Origin: CAIWHR01 sp040006895
GTDB taxonomy: Bacteria; Pseudomonadota; Gammaproteobacteria; Burkholderiales; Casimicrobiaceae
Length of the DNA: 40,469 nt
Assembly (NCBI GenBank): GCA_040006895.1
Contig: JBDTWB010000011.1
Span: 1 to 40,469, forward strand
Reading direction: 5' to 3'
Shown: positions 1-7,179 of the stretch, piece by piece
How the letters are laid out: each line of letters starts with the position of its first letter
Numbering within the stretch: the stretch's first letter is position 1
Translations under genes and position numbers: made by a program
Notes under the pieces: model-generated
What the model saw: the letters and a program-made list of their open reading frames with translations, nothing else
Told to the model about the DNA's origin: nothing
The model's database searches: none

Positions 1-45
1 TTGCCTATCGATCGTCTTCTGGATCGTGCGATTCGGCCGGCCCAA

Positions 46-80
46 GGTCTACCTAGGGGTAGGCCTGTGGGATCGTCCCA
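46..80. other. Two short inverted repeats upstream of the first gene
   Basis: Positions 46-53 and 58-65 form an inverted repeat matching at 7 of 8 positions around the tetranucleotide TAGG. Positions 68-72 and 76-80 form a second (TGGGA/TCCCA) around a 3-base spacer. They lie in the gene-free first 241 bases. They could be an operator or the hairpin end of a gene outside the window. No T-tract follows, and such short arms arise by chance in GC-rich DNA. Confidence 0.25.
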
Positions 81-206
81 TCGATTGTTGCCGAAGACCG
101 CGGAATCGCCATGCAGTGGACATGGCGCACGGGCGTTGCGAACGCCGCGACCCGCGTATCCAGTGTACGCGACAACGCACCGGCGGCACGCGTGCGTCGT
201 CGTCGG

Positions 207-212
207 TAGAAT
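207..212 (+). promoter_or_regulatory. Candidate -10 element (TAGAAT) before the copD-like gene
   Basis: TAGAAT matches five of six bases of the sigma-70 -10 consensus and lies 29 bases before the ATG at 242, a normal leader length. I see no good -35 hexamer 16-18 bases upstream, so the call rests on the -10 and its spacing alone. It would drive the copD-like gene and mobB. Confidence 0.35.
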
Positions 213-241
213 GACCGCATGACTCCCCTCGGATTCCGCTG

Positions 242-685
242 ATGCGTGTCGCGCTCCTGCTGCATGTTCTCGCCGTGGTGTTCTGGGTGGGTGGCATGGC
301 CTTCGCGCACATCGCCCTACGGCCCGCGCTGGCCGACGTGCTCCAGCCGCCCCAGCGCCTGGCGCTCCTCGACGGCATCCTGCGTCGGTTCTTCGCCGGT
401 GTCATCCTGGCCATCCTGGTGATCTTCGTATCGGGCGGTGCCATGCTGGCCATGGCGCCACGCGGCGTCTATGGCGGTGCGGTGCACGCCATGATCGCCC
501 TGGCGGTCGTCATGGCCGCGGTGTTCGCCTACGTGCGCTGGCGAAGCTATCCGCGCCTCCGCAACGCGGTGGCGGCGGGGGATTGGCCCGCCGGTGGCGC
601 CGCCGCGACCACCATTCGCCGGCTGGTGGCGTTCAATCTGGTGGTCGGGGTCGTGGTCATCGGCGTGACCATCCTGGGACATTGA
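242..685 (+). CDS. CopD-family small integral membrane protein
   Basis: A 147-residue membrane protein. Four hydrophobic segments are visible, at roughly residues 3-25, 50-70, 80-97 and 124-145. The first carries the pattern LHVLAVVFWVGGMAFAH typical of CopD-like proteins. CopD family members are inner-membrane proteins tied to copper handling, but short single-domain members like this one have no proven function. The ATG at 242 is the first in-frame start giving an intact first helix; upstream ATGs at 211 and 219 are out of frame. It ends 6 bases before mobB, so the two are probably cotranscribed. The link to molybdenum-cofactor genes may simply be shared transcription. Confidence 0.75.
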   Translation: MRVALLLHVLAVVFWVGGMAFAHIALRPALADVLQPPQRLALLDGILRRFFAGVILAILVIFVSGGAMLAMAPRGVYGGAVHAMIALAVVMAAVFAYVRWRSYPRLRNAVAAGDWPAGGAAATTIRRLVAFNLVVGVVVIGVTILGH

Positions 686-691
686 CCGCCC

Positions 692-1243
692 ATGCGCGTC
701 TTCGGTTTCGCGGGGTGGTCGGGCAGCGGCAAGACCACGCTCATCGAGCAGGTGATTCCGCGCCTCACGGCCCGCGGACTCACGGTGTCCCTCATCAAAC
801 ATGCGCATCACCGGTTCGACGTCGACCAACCCGGCAAGGACTCGTGGCGCCATCGCCACGCCGGTTGCTCCGAGGTGCTGATCACGTCGGGTTTGCGTTG
901 GGCGCTCCTGCACGAGTTGCGCGGCGAGCGCGAGCCGACGCTGGGCGGATGCCTGGCCCGTCTTTCGGCGTGTGACTTCGCGCTGGTGGAAGGGTTCAAG
1001 GCCGCGCCGATTCCGAAGCTGGAGATCTGGCGACCGTCGCTCGGAAAGCCGCCGCTGCACGCCGGGGACCGGAGCATCGTGGCGGTGGCCACGGACGCGC
1101 CGACGGCGCTTGCTCCTGCCGACCAGCGGCGCCTGCGGATCCTCGATCTTGAAGATTACGACGCGATCGCAACACTGGTGGTCGAGACCGCTGCTTTACG
1201 CACGTCGCTCGTTGACGACGCTACCGCCCAGCAGGTACCTTGA
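692..1243 (+). CDS. mobB: Molybdopterin-guanine dinucleotide biosynthesis adaptor MobB
   Basis: A 183-residue GTP-binding adaptor that assists MobA in attaching GMP to molybdopterin in the cytoplasm. The P-loop GWSGSGKT is at residues 8-15. The family patterns IKHAHHRFDVDQPGKDS (switch region with a conserved Lys-His) and ALVEGFK follow, and the length matches known MobB proteins (about 170-180). It sits 6 bases after a CopD-like gene and upstream of moaD-moaE, consistent with a molybdenum-cofactor locus. MoeA, which often lies beside mobB or moaD in betaproteobacteria, is not between them here. The last 15 residues are poorly conserved and could vary without effect. Confidence 0.92.
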   Translation: MRVFGFAGWSGSGKTTLIEQVIPRLTARGLTVSLIKHAHHRFDVDQPGKDSWRHRHAGCSEVLITSGLRWALLHELRGEREPTLGGCLARLSACDFALVEGFKAAPIPKLEIWRPSLGKPPLHAGDRSIVAVATDAPTALAPADQRRLRILDLEDYDAIATLVVETAALRTSLVDDATAQQVP

Positions 1244-1368
1244 AACTCTCCGCGGGCAATTTTGCCGAAGGCAGGAAATAGCCGGCAGGCGAGGTGCAAA
1301 AGGTCTGTCGGACTCGGCTGGGGGCGGAGGGGAGTTCGGATACGCCGTTCGAACAGGTCGCGATTATC

Positions 1369-2043
1369 ATGACAATTCAAAAAGTTGCACTAGTTTCCTC
1401 GATTCTTGTTGCGATTTTGATCGCAACCCCGGCGACGGCCGCCGAGGGCTCGGTGGCGGGCTTCTACGGCGGCCTCAACCTGCGCGCGCCGGGTGGCAAG
1501 ACCACTGGCGCGACCTTGGGAATTCCGTCCTCGGCGCTCAACCGCTTCAGCATTCCGCTCCTGGACGATTCACCTACCGCCACGACGGTCTACGGCGGAT
1601 ATCGCTTCGCCAACGACATCGCGGTCGAAGCCTCCCTCAATGCGACCGACCCGTACACGCTGCGCCCGGATGGATTGGCCATGCGCCGCGGAATCGGATT
1701 GATCCCCAGTGCATCGAGCCTCGGGGTCGCCGACGGCCAGGCGAAGAGCTGGAACCTCGATCTCTATACCGGGTGGAATTTCTACCGCAACCTTGCCTTG
1801 TACGGCCGCCTCGGCTATGCCCAGACCGAGCTCGCGCCGAGCTTTGCCAACGCCCTTCTGGCAAGCGGCGACCCGCGGCGGTTACGCGACGGCATGAACT
1901 ACGGCGTCGGGGTTCGCTACAACATGAGTCCCGCGCTGGGCCTGCGCCTGGAGTACGGCAGGTTCGGCCGCTTCGCCGGCGAGATCGGCAGCTCGCCCCT
2001 CGAATCGGATCAGGTCACCGTCGGCCTGCAGTTCCGGTTCTAG
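1369..2043 (+). CDS. Outer-membrane beta-barrel protein (OmpA/opacity-like porin domain)
   Basis: A 224-residue exported protein. The N-terminus MTIQKVALVSSILVAILIA is a clear Sec signal peptide, with probable cleavage after ATAA near residue 25. Alternating strands follow, including GFYGGLNLR, TTVYGGYRF, WNLDLYTGWNF, ALYGRLGYA and MNYGVGVRYN, typical of a small eight-stranded barrel. The chain ends in LQFRF, a C-terminal Phe beta-signal for BAM insertion. The ATG at 1369 is chosen because an in-frame start at 1294 would bury the signal peptide behind 25 charged residues. The first 25 codons are notably AT-rich. It lies 125 bases after mobB and 99 before moaD. No link to molybdenum metabolism is evident; its ligand is unknown. 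Confidence 0.82.
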   Translation: MTIQKVALVSSILVAILIATPATAAEGSVAGFYGGLNLRAPGGKTTGATLGIPSSALNRFSIPLLDDSPTATTVYGGYRFANDIAVEASLNATDPYTLRPDGLAMRRGIGLIPSASSLGVADGQAKSWNLDLYTGWNFYRNLALYGRLGYAQTELAPSFANALLASGDPRRLRDGMNYGVGVRYNMSPALGLRLEYGRFGRFAGEIGSSPLESDQVTVGLQFRF

Positions 2044-2049
2044 GCACCC

Positions 2050-2075
2050 CCGGCGGCCGCCCGCGAGGCCGCCGG
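2050..2075 (+). terminator. GC-rich hairpin after the outer-membrane protein gene
   Basis: Positions 2050-2058 and 2067-2075 are perfectly complementary (9-bp stem, 8-base loop), starting 7 bases after the stop codon at 2041-2043. No T-tract follows, so it is not a textbook intrinsic terminator. It could be a weak terminator or a 3'-end stabiliser. Confidence 0.35.
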
Positions 2076-2092
2076 CTTGTACACCCGCGCGG

Positions 2093-2098
2093 TACACT
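2093..2098 (+). promoter_or_regulatory. Weak candidate -10 element (TACACT) before moaD
   Basis: TACACT matches four of six -10 consensus positions, 44 bases before the moaD ATG. No convincing -35 lies at the right distance. It is noted because the hairpin just upstream suggests that moaD-moaE start a new transcript. Confidence 0.25.
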
Positions 2099-2142
2099 GG
2101 CCGGGCGACGCCTCGCCAGGCGCCAATCACCGCCCTCCCAGC

Positions 2143-2409
2143 ATGTCCGTACCTCCTGTCCGCCTCGTCTATCTTGCTCGCCTGCGCGAAGCTTTCGGCG
2201 CGTCCGGGGAAGAGGTGCCGTTGCCGGACGACGTGCGAACCGTCGGCGCGCTGGCGGCCTGGCTCGCGGAACGCGGCGGTCCATGGGCGGCCGAGCTCGC
2301 GCCCGGCCGGGCGCTCCGGGTGGCGGTCAACTACCACGTCGCCCGGCCCGAATCGGCGGTGGCGCCGGGCGACGAGGTCGCCCTGTTTCCTCCGGTGACC
2401 GGAGGCTAG
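2143..2409 (+). CDS. moaD: Molybdopterin synthase sulfur carrier subunit MoaD
   Basis: An 88-residue ubiquitin-fold sulfur carrier. Its C-terminal Gly-Gly (ending FPPVTGG) is thiocarboxylated, and it delivers sulfur to precursor Z (cPMP) in the MoaD-MoaE synthase. Visible family features are the start VRLVYLARLREAFG, the central DDVRTVGALAAWL and the tail GDEVALFPPVTGG. The ATG at 2143 gives a family-length protein; an in-frame ATG at 2077 would add 22 residues with no family match. The stop is 2 bases before the moaE ATG, so the subunits are translationally coupled. Confidence 0.93.
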   Translation: MSVPPVRLVYLARLREAFGASGEEVPLPDDVRTVGALAAWLAERGGPWAAELAPGRALRVAVNYHVARPESAVAPGDEVALFPPVTGG

Positions 2410-2411
2410 CC

Positions 2412-2888
2412 ATGCCGGTGCGGGTCCAGATCGAAGACTTCGACATCGGCAAGGAGGCCGCCGCCTTGCGTGCCGGTGATGCGCGGGTGGGTGCAGTGGC
2501 GCTGTTCGTCGGCACCGTACGCGACGTCAATGCGGCGCGGGCGGTGCGGACGATGACCCTCGAGCACTATCCCGGCATGACCGAGAAGGCGTTGCAGGGC
2601 ATCGTCGAAGAAGCCAAGGCGCGCTGGGACGTGTACGAGGCGCTCGTCGTGCATCGGGTGGGGACGCTGCGGCCGGAGGACCAGATCGTCCTCGTAGCGG
2701 TCACCAGCGCCCATCGCGGCGAGGCATTTGCCGCGTGCGAGTTCATCATGGATTACCTCAAGACCCGGGCGCCGTTCTGGAAAAAGGAAACGACCTCCGA
2801 AGGCACCCGATGGGTGGAGGCCCGGGCGAGCGACGAGGTGGCGGCCCAGCGCTGGGAGGCGCCGGGCCACACGCCCGGGCGATCGTGA
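2412..2888 (+). CDS. moaE: Molybdopterin synthase catalytic subunit MoaE
   Basis: A 158-residue catalytic subunit that, with MoaD, converts cPMP to molybdopterin. Family motifs are VGAVALFVGTVRD, LEHYPGMTEK, HRVGTLRPEDQIVLVAVTSAHRG in two parts, and the C-terminal RAPFWKKET with the catalytic lysines. E. coli MoaE is 150 residues, so the length fits. The ATG at 2412 follows the moaD stop by 2 bases. The same reading frame is open far upstream, but that extension overlaps mobB and the outer-membrane gene and is spurious. Together with mobB and moaD it indicates that the cell makes a MoCo-dependent enzyme encoded elsewhere. Confidence 0.95.
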   Translation: MPVRVQIEDFDIGKEAAALRAGDARVGAVALFVGTVRDVNAARAVRTMTLEHYPGMTEKALQGIVEEAKARWDVYEALVVHRVGTLRPEDQIVLVAVTSAHRGEAFAACEFIMDYLKTRAPFWKKETTSEGTRWVEARASDEVAAQRWEAPGHTPGRS

Positions 2889-2982
2889 GGCGTGCCGCGC
2901 CCGACGCAGCCAACCGCGGTGACGCGCAGGGTCAGTCTGTTCGGGCGTCGACCAGCCGCGTGACTCCGGCGGAGCCACGGCG

Positions 2983-3948
2983 ATGAGCGACTCGGCGACC
3001 CGACTGATCGCCATCGACTGGGGCACGACGTCGGCCCGGGCCTATCGCCTCGGCGACGGTGGCGAGGTGATGGACCAGCGCGCCGCGCCCTTCGGCGTCC
3101 AGCAGGTCCGCGATGGTGCCTTCGCCGAGGCCTTGCGGGCGCTGCTCGGCGACTGGCACGATGTCCCGGCACCGCGCCTCGCCTGTGGCATGGTCGGCAG
3201 CCGGCAGGGATGGATCGAGGCGCCGTATCGGGAATGCCCGGCCCTCATCGACGATCTGGCACGCGGGCTCGCGGTGACGCCCGGCAGGGAGCTCGCCATC
3301 GTCGCCGGCATCACCTGCCGCGATGCCGCCGGTGTGCCGGACGTCATGCGCGGCGAGGAAACCCAGGTCGTCGGATTGCTCGACAGCGCGTCGGGGGAGG
3401 CGCTCGTCATCCAGCCTGGAACCCACAGCAAATGGACGCGCGCCGGGGTCTCGGCAGGCGGCGCACCCACCATCCACGCCTTCACCTCGTTCATGACCGG
3501 CGAAGTCTTCGCGCTCCTGCGGGAGCACAGCATCCTCGGCCGGCTCATGAGGGATGCCGACGCCTTCGACGGCGCGAGCTTCGATCGCGGCGTGGCGCAC
3601 GGTAGCCGCGGGCTTGCGGGCGGGGACCTGCTGCACCAGATTTTCGCGGCGCGTACGCTGGCGCTGTTCGACGAGCTCGCCCCCGCGGCCGTCGCCGATT
3701 ATCTTTCCGGTGTCCTGATCGGCGCGGAAATCGTCGCCGGGCGCGCGTGGGTCGCTGCCCAGGCCGCGTCGGCCCCCGAGCCAGGTGCGATCTGGATTGC
3801 CGGCACTCCGGAGCTGTGCAACCGGTACGCTCGCGCCCTCGACCGCGCCGATGTCGACACCCATGCAGCACCCGCCGATGTCGCGGCGCGCGGCTTGTGG
3901 CGCCTCGCCGAGCGCGCCGGCCTCATTCACCATGGAGATCGCTCATGA
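2983..3948 (+). CDS. dgoK: 2-dehydro-3-deoxygalactonokinase DgoK
   Basis: A 321-residue sugar-acid kinase of the DgoK family, which phosphorylates 2-keto-3-deoxygalactonate with ATP in the De Ley-Doudoroff galactonate pathway. The N-terminus LIAIDWGTTSARAYRL is the phosphate-binding motif of this family. CGMVGSRQGWIEAPYRECPA, PGTHSKWTR and HAFTSFMTGEVFALL are also characteristic. E. coli DgoK is about 290 residues. The ATG at 2983 is preceded by GGAG eight bases upstream. The stop TGA overlaps the first ATG of dgoA, so these two act as a coupled pair. It is the first gene of a six-gene sugar-acid operon starting 94 bases after moaE. Confidence 0.93.
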   Translation: MSDSATRLIAIDWGTTSARAYRLGDGGEVMDQRAAPFGVQQVRDGAFAEALRALLGDWHDVPAPRLACGMVGSRQGWIEAPYRECPALIDDLARGLAVTPGRELAIVAGITCRDAAGVPDVMRGEETQVVGLLDSASGEALVIQPGTHSKWTRAGVSAGGAPTIHAFTSFMTGEVFALLREHSILGRLMRDADAFDGASFDRGVAHGSRGLAGGDLLHQIFAARTLALFDELAPAAVADYLSGVLIGAEIVAGRAWVAAQAASAPEPGAIWIAGTPELCNRYARALDRADVDTHAAPADVAARGLWRLAERAGLIHHGDRS

Positions 3949-4580
3949 TGTCGCCGCTATCCACCTTCCTTGCTCCGCTGCCGCTCATCGCCGTCTTGCG
4001 GGGCATCACCCCGGAGGAGATCGACGCGGTAGGCGATGCGCTGGTGGGCGCCGGCTTCCGGGTGCTCGAGGTGCCGCTCAACTCGCCGCAACCGTACGAC
4101 TCGATCCGGCGGCTCGCCGCGCGCTTCGGCAAGCAGTGCCTGGTCGGCGCGGGCACCGTCCTGGCGGCCGATGACGTCGGCCGGGTCGCCGCCGCGGGCG
4201 GGCACCTCATCGTCATGCCCCACGGCGATACCCGCATCGTGCGCGAGGCGAAGCGCCAGGGACTCGTGTGCGTGCCCGGCGTCGCGACGCCGACCGAGGC
4301 ATTCGCTGCCCTCGAGGCGGGCGCCGATGGCTTGAAGATGTTCCCGGCGGAACAACTCGCGCCCGCGGCCCTCAAGGCATGGCGCGCCGTGCTGCCGCGC
4401 GGCACGCTGGTGTTTCCAGTGGGTGGCATGCGTCCGGACAACCTCGGCCCATGGTGGGACGCCGGGGCAAGCGGCTTCGGTACGGGCTCGAATCTGTACA
4501 AGCCGGCCGCGCCCTCGGCGGAGGTGCGCAACGTCGCGGAAGCATTCGCCAAGGCCGTGCAGGCCCTGCCGCAACGGTAA
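3945..4580 (+). CDS. dgoA: 2-dehydro-3-deoxy-6-phosphogalactonate aldolase DgoA
   Basis: A 211-residue class I aldolase of the KDPG/KDPGal family that splits 6-phospho-2-keto-3-deoxy sugar acids into pyruvate and glyceraldehyde-3-phosphate. The Schiff-base lysine is Lys131 in LKMFPAE, the general acid-base Glu42 is in LEVPLNSPQ, and GAGTVL and VGGM are present. VPLNSPQ resembles E. coli DgoA (IPLNSPQ) more than Eda (VTLRTP), so the galactonate-type enzyme is preferred. ATGATG at 3945-3950 offers two adjacent starts that overlap the dgoK stop. It probably also serves the KDG kinase product made by the next gene. Confidence 0.92.
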   Translation: MMSPLSTFLAPLPLIAVLRGITPEEIDAVGDALVGAGFRVLEVPLNSPQPYDSIRRLAARFGKQCLVGAGTVLAADDVGRVAAAGGHLIVMPHGDTRIVREAKRQGLVCVPGVATPTEAFAALEAGADGLKMFPAEQLAPAALKAWRAVLPRGTLVFPVGGMRPDNLGPWWDAGASGFGTGSNLYKPAAPSAEVRNVAEAFAKAVQALPQR

Positions 4581-4584
4581 TGTC

Positions 4585-5550
4585 ATGCCGAGCACACCAC
4601 CCGCGGGGGCCGACCCGCACATCGTCGCCCTCGGCGAGCCGATGATCGAATTCAACCAGACCCGCGCGGGCGCTTCGGAAGCCTTCCTGCGCGGGTTCGG
4701 GGGGGACACCTCGAACATGGCGATTGCCGCCGCGCGCTTGGGGCGCGGCCTGCCCGAGCCCATCCATGTCGCCTATGTCACCCGCGTCGGCGACGATGCC
4801 TTCGGGCAGCTTCTGATCGATCTCTGGCGCGAAGAGGGCGTCGACACCCGTGGCGTGGCGGTCGACGCCGCGGCGCCCACCGGCGTGTACTTCGTTTCAC
4901 ACGGCGCCCACGGTCACGAGTTCTCGTACCTGCGGGCCGGGTCCGCGGCGTCGCGCATGCGTCCGGAAGGGCTGCCCCACGATCTCCTGCGCGCGGCGCG
5001 CCTGCTGCACGTGTCGGGGATCAGCGAGGCGATCAGTGCCTCGGCTTGCGACACGGTGCTGGCGGCGATCGCACTCGCGCGCGCGGCCGGTGCGAAGGTG
5101 TCGTTCGATCCGAACCTGCGGTTGAAGCTCTGGCCGCTGTCCCGGGCGCGGGCCATCATCACCCACACCATCGCCCAATGCGACATCTTCCTGCCCAGTC
5201 TCGAGGAGATCCGGCAACTCTCCGGCTGCACGGACGTCGACGCATTGATCGACTGGTCGCACGCCCGCGGCGCGCCACTCGTGATCCTGAAGTGCGGTGC
5301 CGATGGTGTGTGGGTGTCCGATGGCACGCGTCGCGAGCACGTCGCGCCGCACAAGGTCGCCACCAAGGATGCGACCGGAGCGGGCGACTGTTTCGACGGT
5401 GCCTTCTGCGTGCGCTACCTGGCGGGCGACGACCCGTTGGATGCGGCGCGCTACGCCAATGCGGCGGCGGCGCTGGCCACGATCGGCTACGGCGCGGTGG
5501 CGCCCTTGCCGTACGACGCGGCGGTACGTGCCCTGCTCGACGGCCGATGA
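4585..5550 (+). CDS. kdgK: PfkB-family 2-keto-3-deoxygluconate kinase (KdgK-like)
   Basis: A 321-residue ribokinase/PfkB-type kinase. The substrate-binding motif GFGGDTSNMAIAAARLG lies near the N-terminus and the catalytic signature DATGAGDCFDGAF near the C-terminus; the first motif is shared with KdgK enzymes. It should phosphorylate 2-keto-3-deoxygluconate to KDPG, which the preceding aldolase can cleave. The ATG at 4585 lies 4 bases after the dgoA stop and gives a family-length protein; the longer in-frame extension overlaps dgoA and is rejected. The stop TGA overlaps the ATG of the SDR gene. With DgoK this makes two kinases of different folds in one operon. Substrate assignment is by family and context. 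Confidence 0.85.
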   Translation: MPSTPPAGADPHIVALGEPMIEFNQTRAGASEAFLRGFGGDTSNMAIAAARLGRGLPEPIHVAYVTRVGDDAFGQLLIDLWREEGVDTRGVAVDAAAPTGVYFVSHGAHGHEFSYLRAGSAASRMRPEGLPHDLLRAARLLHVSGISEAISASACDTVLAAIALARAAGAKVSFDPNLRLKLWPLSRARAIITHTIAQCDIFLPSLEEIRQLSGCTDVDALIDWSHARGAPLVILKCGADGVWVSDGTRREHVAPHKVATKDATGAGDCFDGAFCVRYLAGDDPLDAARYANAAAALATIGYGAVAPLPYDAAVRALLDGR

Positions 5551-6293
5551 GCGATCCCACGTTTCGTCCCGATCTGTACGCCGGCAAGGCGGTGCTGGTG
5601 GTCGGCGGCACCAGTGGCATCGGCGCCGGCATTGCTGCGGGGTTCGCGCGCTGTGGAGCGCAGGTGACGATCACCGGCGCCACGGCGGCGGAAGCGATGC
5701 GCACAGCCGACGTTGCCGACCTTACCCGTTGCGTGGCGAAGGTCCTCGATGTGCGCGACGACGCCGCGGTCGTCTCGCTTTGCGCGGGGCTGCGCGAGCT
5801 CGACGTCGTGGTGAACTGTGCCGGCATCATCCGCCGGGGCGCTGAGCACGATCCCGCGGTGTTCGCCGAGGTCATCGACATCAATCTTTCCGGCACGCTG
5901 CGGGTGTGCGGCGCGGCCCGGCCGCTGCTCGCCGTCCGCAAGGGCTCGATCGTGAACACCGCGTCGATGCTGTCGTTCTTCGGCGCCGGGCTCGTGCCCG
6001 GCTACAGCGCCAGCAAGGGTGGCATCGCCCAGCTCACCAAGTCGCTCGCCATTGCCTACGCCGCGGACGGTGTGCGGGTCAATGCCATTGCACCGGGCTG
6101 GGTGGCGACTGCGCTGACCCAGGCGTTGCAGGACGACCGCGAACGCACCGCCGGCATCATGGCCCGTACCCCACTGGCGCGCTGGGGAACGCCCGAGGAC
6201 ATTGCAGGCGCGGTCCTGTTCCTGTGCTCCCCTGCGGCGCAGTTCATCACCGGTGTCATCCTGCCGGTCGATGGCGGTTATCTGGTCGCATGA
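5547..6293 (+). CDS. SDR-family NAD(P)-dependent sugar/sugar-acid dehydrogenase
   Basis: A 248-residue classical short-chain dehydrogenase. The cofactor motif GGTSGIGAGIAAGF is at residues 20-33, then NCAG, the catalytic Ser in NTASMLSFFG, and Tyr-Lys in YSASKGG. The C-terminus FITGVILPVDGGY is standard. Relatives in sugar-acid operons oxidise aldoses or interconvert keto-deoxy acids (gluconate 5-dehydrogenase, KduD, galactose dehydrogenase); the sequence alone does not separate these. The ATG overlaps the kdgK stop (ATGA) and the stop overlaps the next ATG (ATGA), so the gene is fixed in the operon. A likely role is feeding substrate to the kinases. Confidence 0.85.
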   Translation: MSDPTFRPDLYAGKAVLVVGGTSGIGAGIAAGFARCGAQVTITGATAAEAMRTADVADLTRCVAKVLDVRDDAAVVSLCAGLRELDVVVNCAGIIRRGAEHDPAVFAEVIDINLSGTLRVCGAARPLLAVRKGSIVNTASMLSFFGAGLVPGYSASKGGIAQLTKSLAIAYAADGVRVNAIAPGWVATALTQALQDDRERTAGIMARTPLARWGTPEDIAGAVLFLCSPAAQFITGVILPVDGGYLVA

Positions 6294-6577
6294 GTGCCCA
6301 CCATGCAGGCCCGGCGGGCCGGGCCGCCTTCCCGACGGCAATCGAGGTCGCCGTGCAGGAACTCGAGCAGGGGCGCTGGGAAGCGGCGCATGCGATCGTG
6401 CAGAACGAGTCCGGCGCACTGGCCTGCTGGGCGCACGGCATCGTCCACCTCGTCGAGGGCGATCTCGACAACGCGCGGTACTGGTACGGTCGTGCGTCCA
6501 GGCCATGGACCGATGCGCCGGCGGTGGACGCCGAGATCGCGGCGCTGCGTGCCATCCTCTCCGAACGTCCCGCCTAA
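6290..6577 (+). CDS. Small conserved protein of unknown function (TPR-like helices)
   Basis: A 95-residue soluble protein with no signal peptide or membrane segment. Residues 16-70 look like paired helices of a TPR-type repeat: EVAVQELEQGRWEAAHAIV, then GIVHLVEGDLDNARYWYGRA. I do not assign a function. The ATG overlaps the SDR stop by four bases and the stop lies 8 bases before the cupin ATG, so translation is coupled within the sugar-acid operon. It may bind a partner enzyme of the pathway; that is inference from fold and position only. Confidence 0.75.
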   Translation: MSAHHAGPAGRAAFPTAIEVAVQELEQGRWEAAHAIVQNESGALACWAHGIVHLVEGDLDNARYWYGRASRPWTDAPAVDAEIAALRAILSERPA

Positions 6578-6585
6578 AGGCGCCC

Positions 6586-7059
6586 ATGCTCGATCGCATC
6601 CAACCCGAACTTGCCCTCGCCGCGCTACCGGAGGACGAACGCGTGTGGGTGCCCCAGGCGCCGGACGTGTGGTTCCGGCCGTTGCTGCTCAACACCGTCA
6701 GCGGGGGCTGGTGCAACCTGCTGCGGGTGCGGCGCGCGGGCATCCTGTCGCGCCACCGCCATCCGATGGTCGTGGTCGGCTACGTGATCAAGGGCCGCTG
6801 GCGCTACCTCGAGCACGACTGGATCGCCGAAGAGGGCAGCTTCGTCTACGAGCCACCGGGGGAGGTCCATACCCTCGTGGTCCCCGAGGACTGCACCGAG
6901 ATGATCACGTTGTTCAACATCAGCGGGGCGATGATCTATCTCGATGCCGAAGATCGGGTGACCGGCTACGAGGACGTCTGGACCAAGATCGACCTGTGCC
7001 GCAGCCATTACGCTGCCGTCGGCCTCGGAGCCGGCTATGTCGACCAGTTCGTGCGCTGA
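6586..7059 (+). CDS. Cupin protein of the 2,4'-dihydroxyacetophenone dioxygenase family
   Basis: A 157-residue single-domain cupin. Metal-ligand positions are visible as HRHP (residues 57-60) and EVHTL near residues 90-94, within a barrel that continues YEPPGEVHTLVVPEDCTE. The family includes the iron enzyme that cleaves 2,4'-dihydroxyacetophenone, but most members are uncharacterised and the true substrate here is unknown. It is the last gene of the sugar-acid operon, 8 bases after the small TPR-like gene. A sugar-acid or lactone substrate would fit the context better than an aromatic ketone. The ATG at 6586 starts the conserved region directly. A hairpin follows the stop. Confidence 0.78.
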   Translation: MLDRIQPELALAALPEDERVWVPQAPDVWFRPLLLNTVSGGWCNLLRVRRAGILSRHRHPMVVVGYVIKGRWRYLEHDWIAEEGSFVYEPPGEVHTLVVPEDCTEMITLFNISGAMIYLDAEDRVTGYEDVWTKIDLCRSHYAAVGLGAGYVDQFVR

Positions 7060-7161
7060 GACGCGCCGTTTCGCGTCGCGTGACCGTCCGCGCGCGGCGG
7101 GTCGGCAAACCGGCGCGTGTGCGGGCGCGCTCCGCACGCGCTGGCCGCTGACAACCGGCCA
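7060..7161 (+). other. Structured crcB leader with three consecutive hairpins
   Basis: Three inverted repeats occupy the gap between the cupin gene and crcB: 7060-7065/7072-7077 (6 bp), 7115-7124/7132-7141 (10 bp with one G-U pair, 7-base loop) and 7142-7147/7156-7161 (6 bp). The last ends 18 bases before the crcB ATG. The first may end the sugar-acid transcript. I do not see the conserved bases of the fluoride (crcB) riboswitch, so no riboswitch is claimed. Confidence 0.4.
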
Positions 7162-7179
7162 CTGAGGAGACGCACAGCC

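Noticed and set aside
1..222. Open frame from the left edge, 73 codons
   Set aside because: Arg/Pro-rich product with no family features or ribosome site; it fits chance in GC-rich intergenic DNA.
972..2411. Long upstream extension of the moaE frame
   Set aside because: It overlaps mobB, the outer-membrane gene and moaD, reads as Arg-rich noise, and only the part from 2412 matches MoaE.
7060..7179. Fluoride riboswitch before crcB
   Set aside because: Hairpins are present, but the conserved bases of the riboswitch core could not be found by eye; a covariance-model search would decide.
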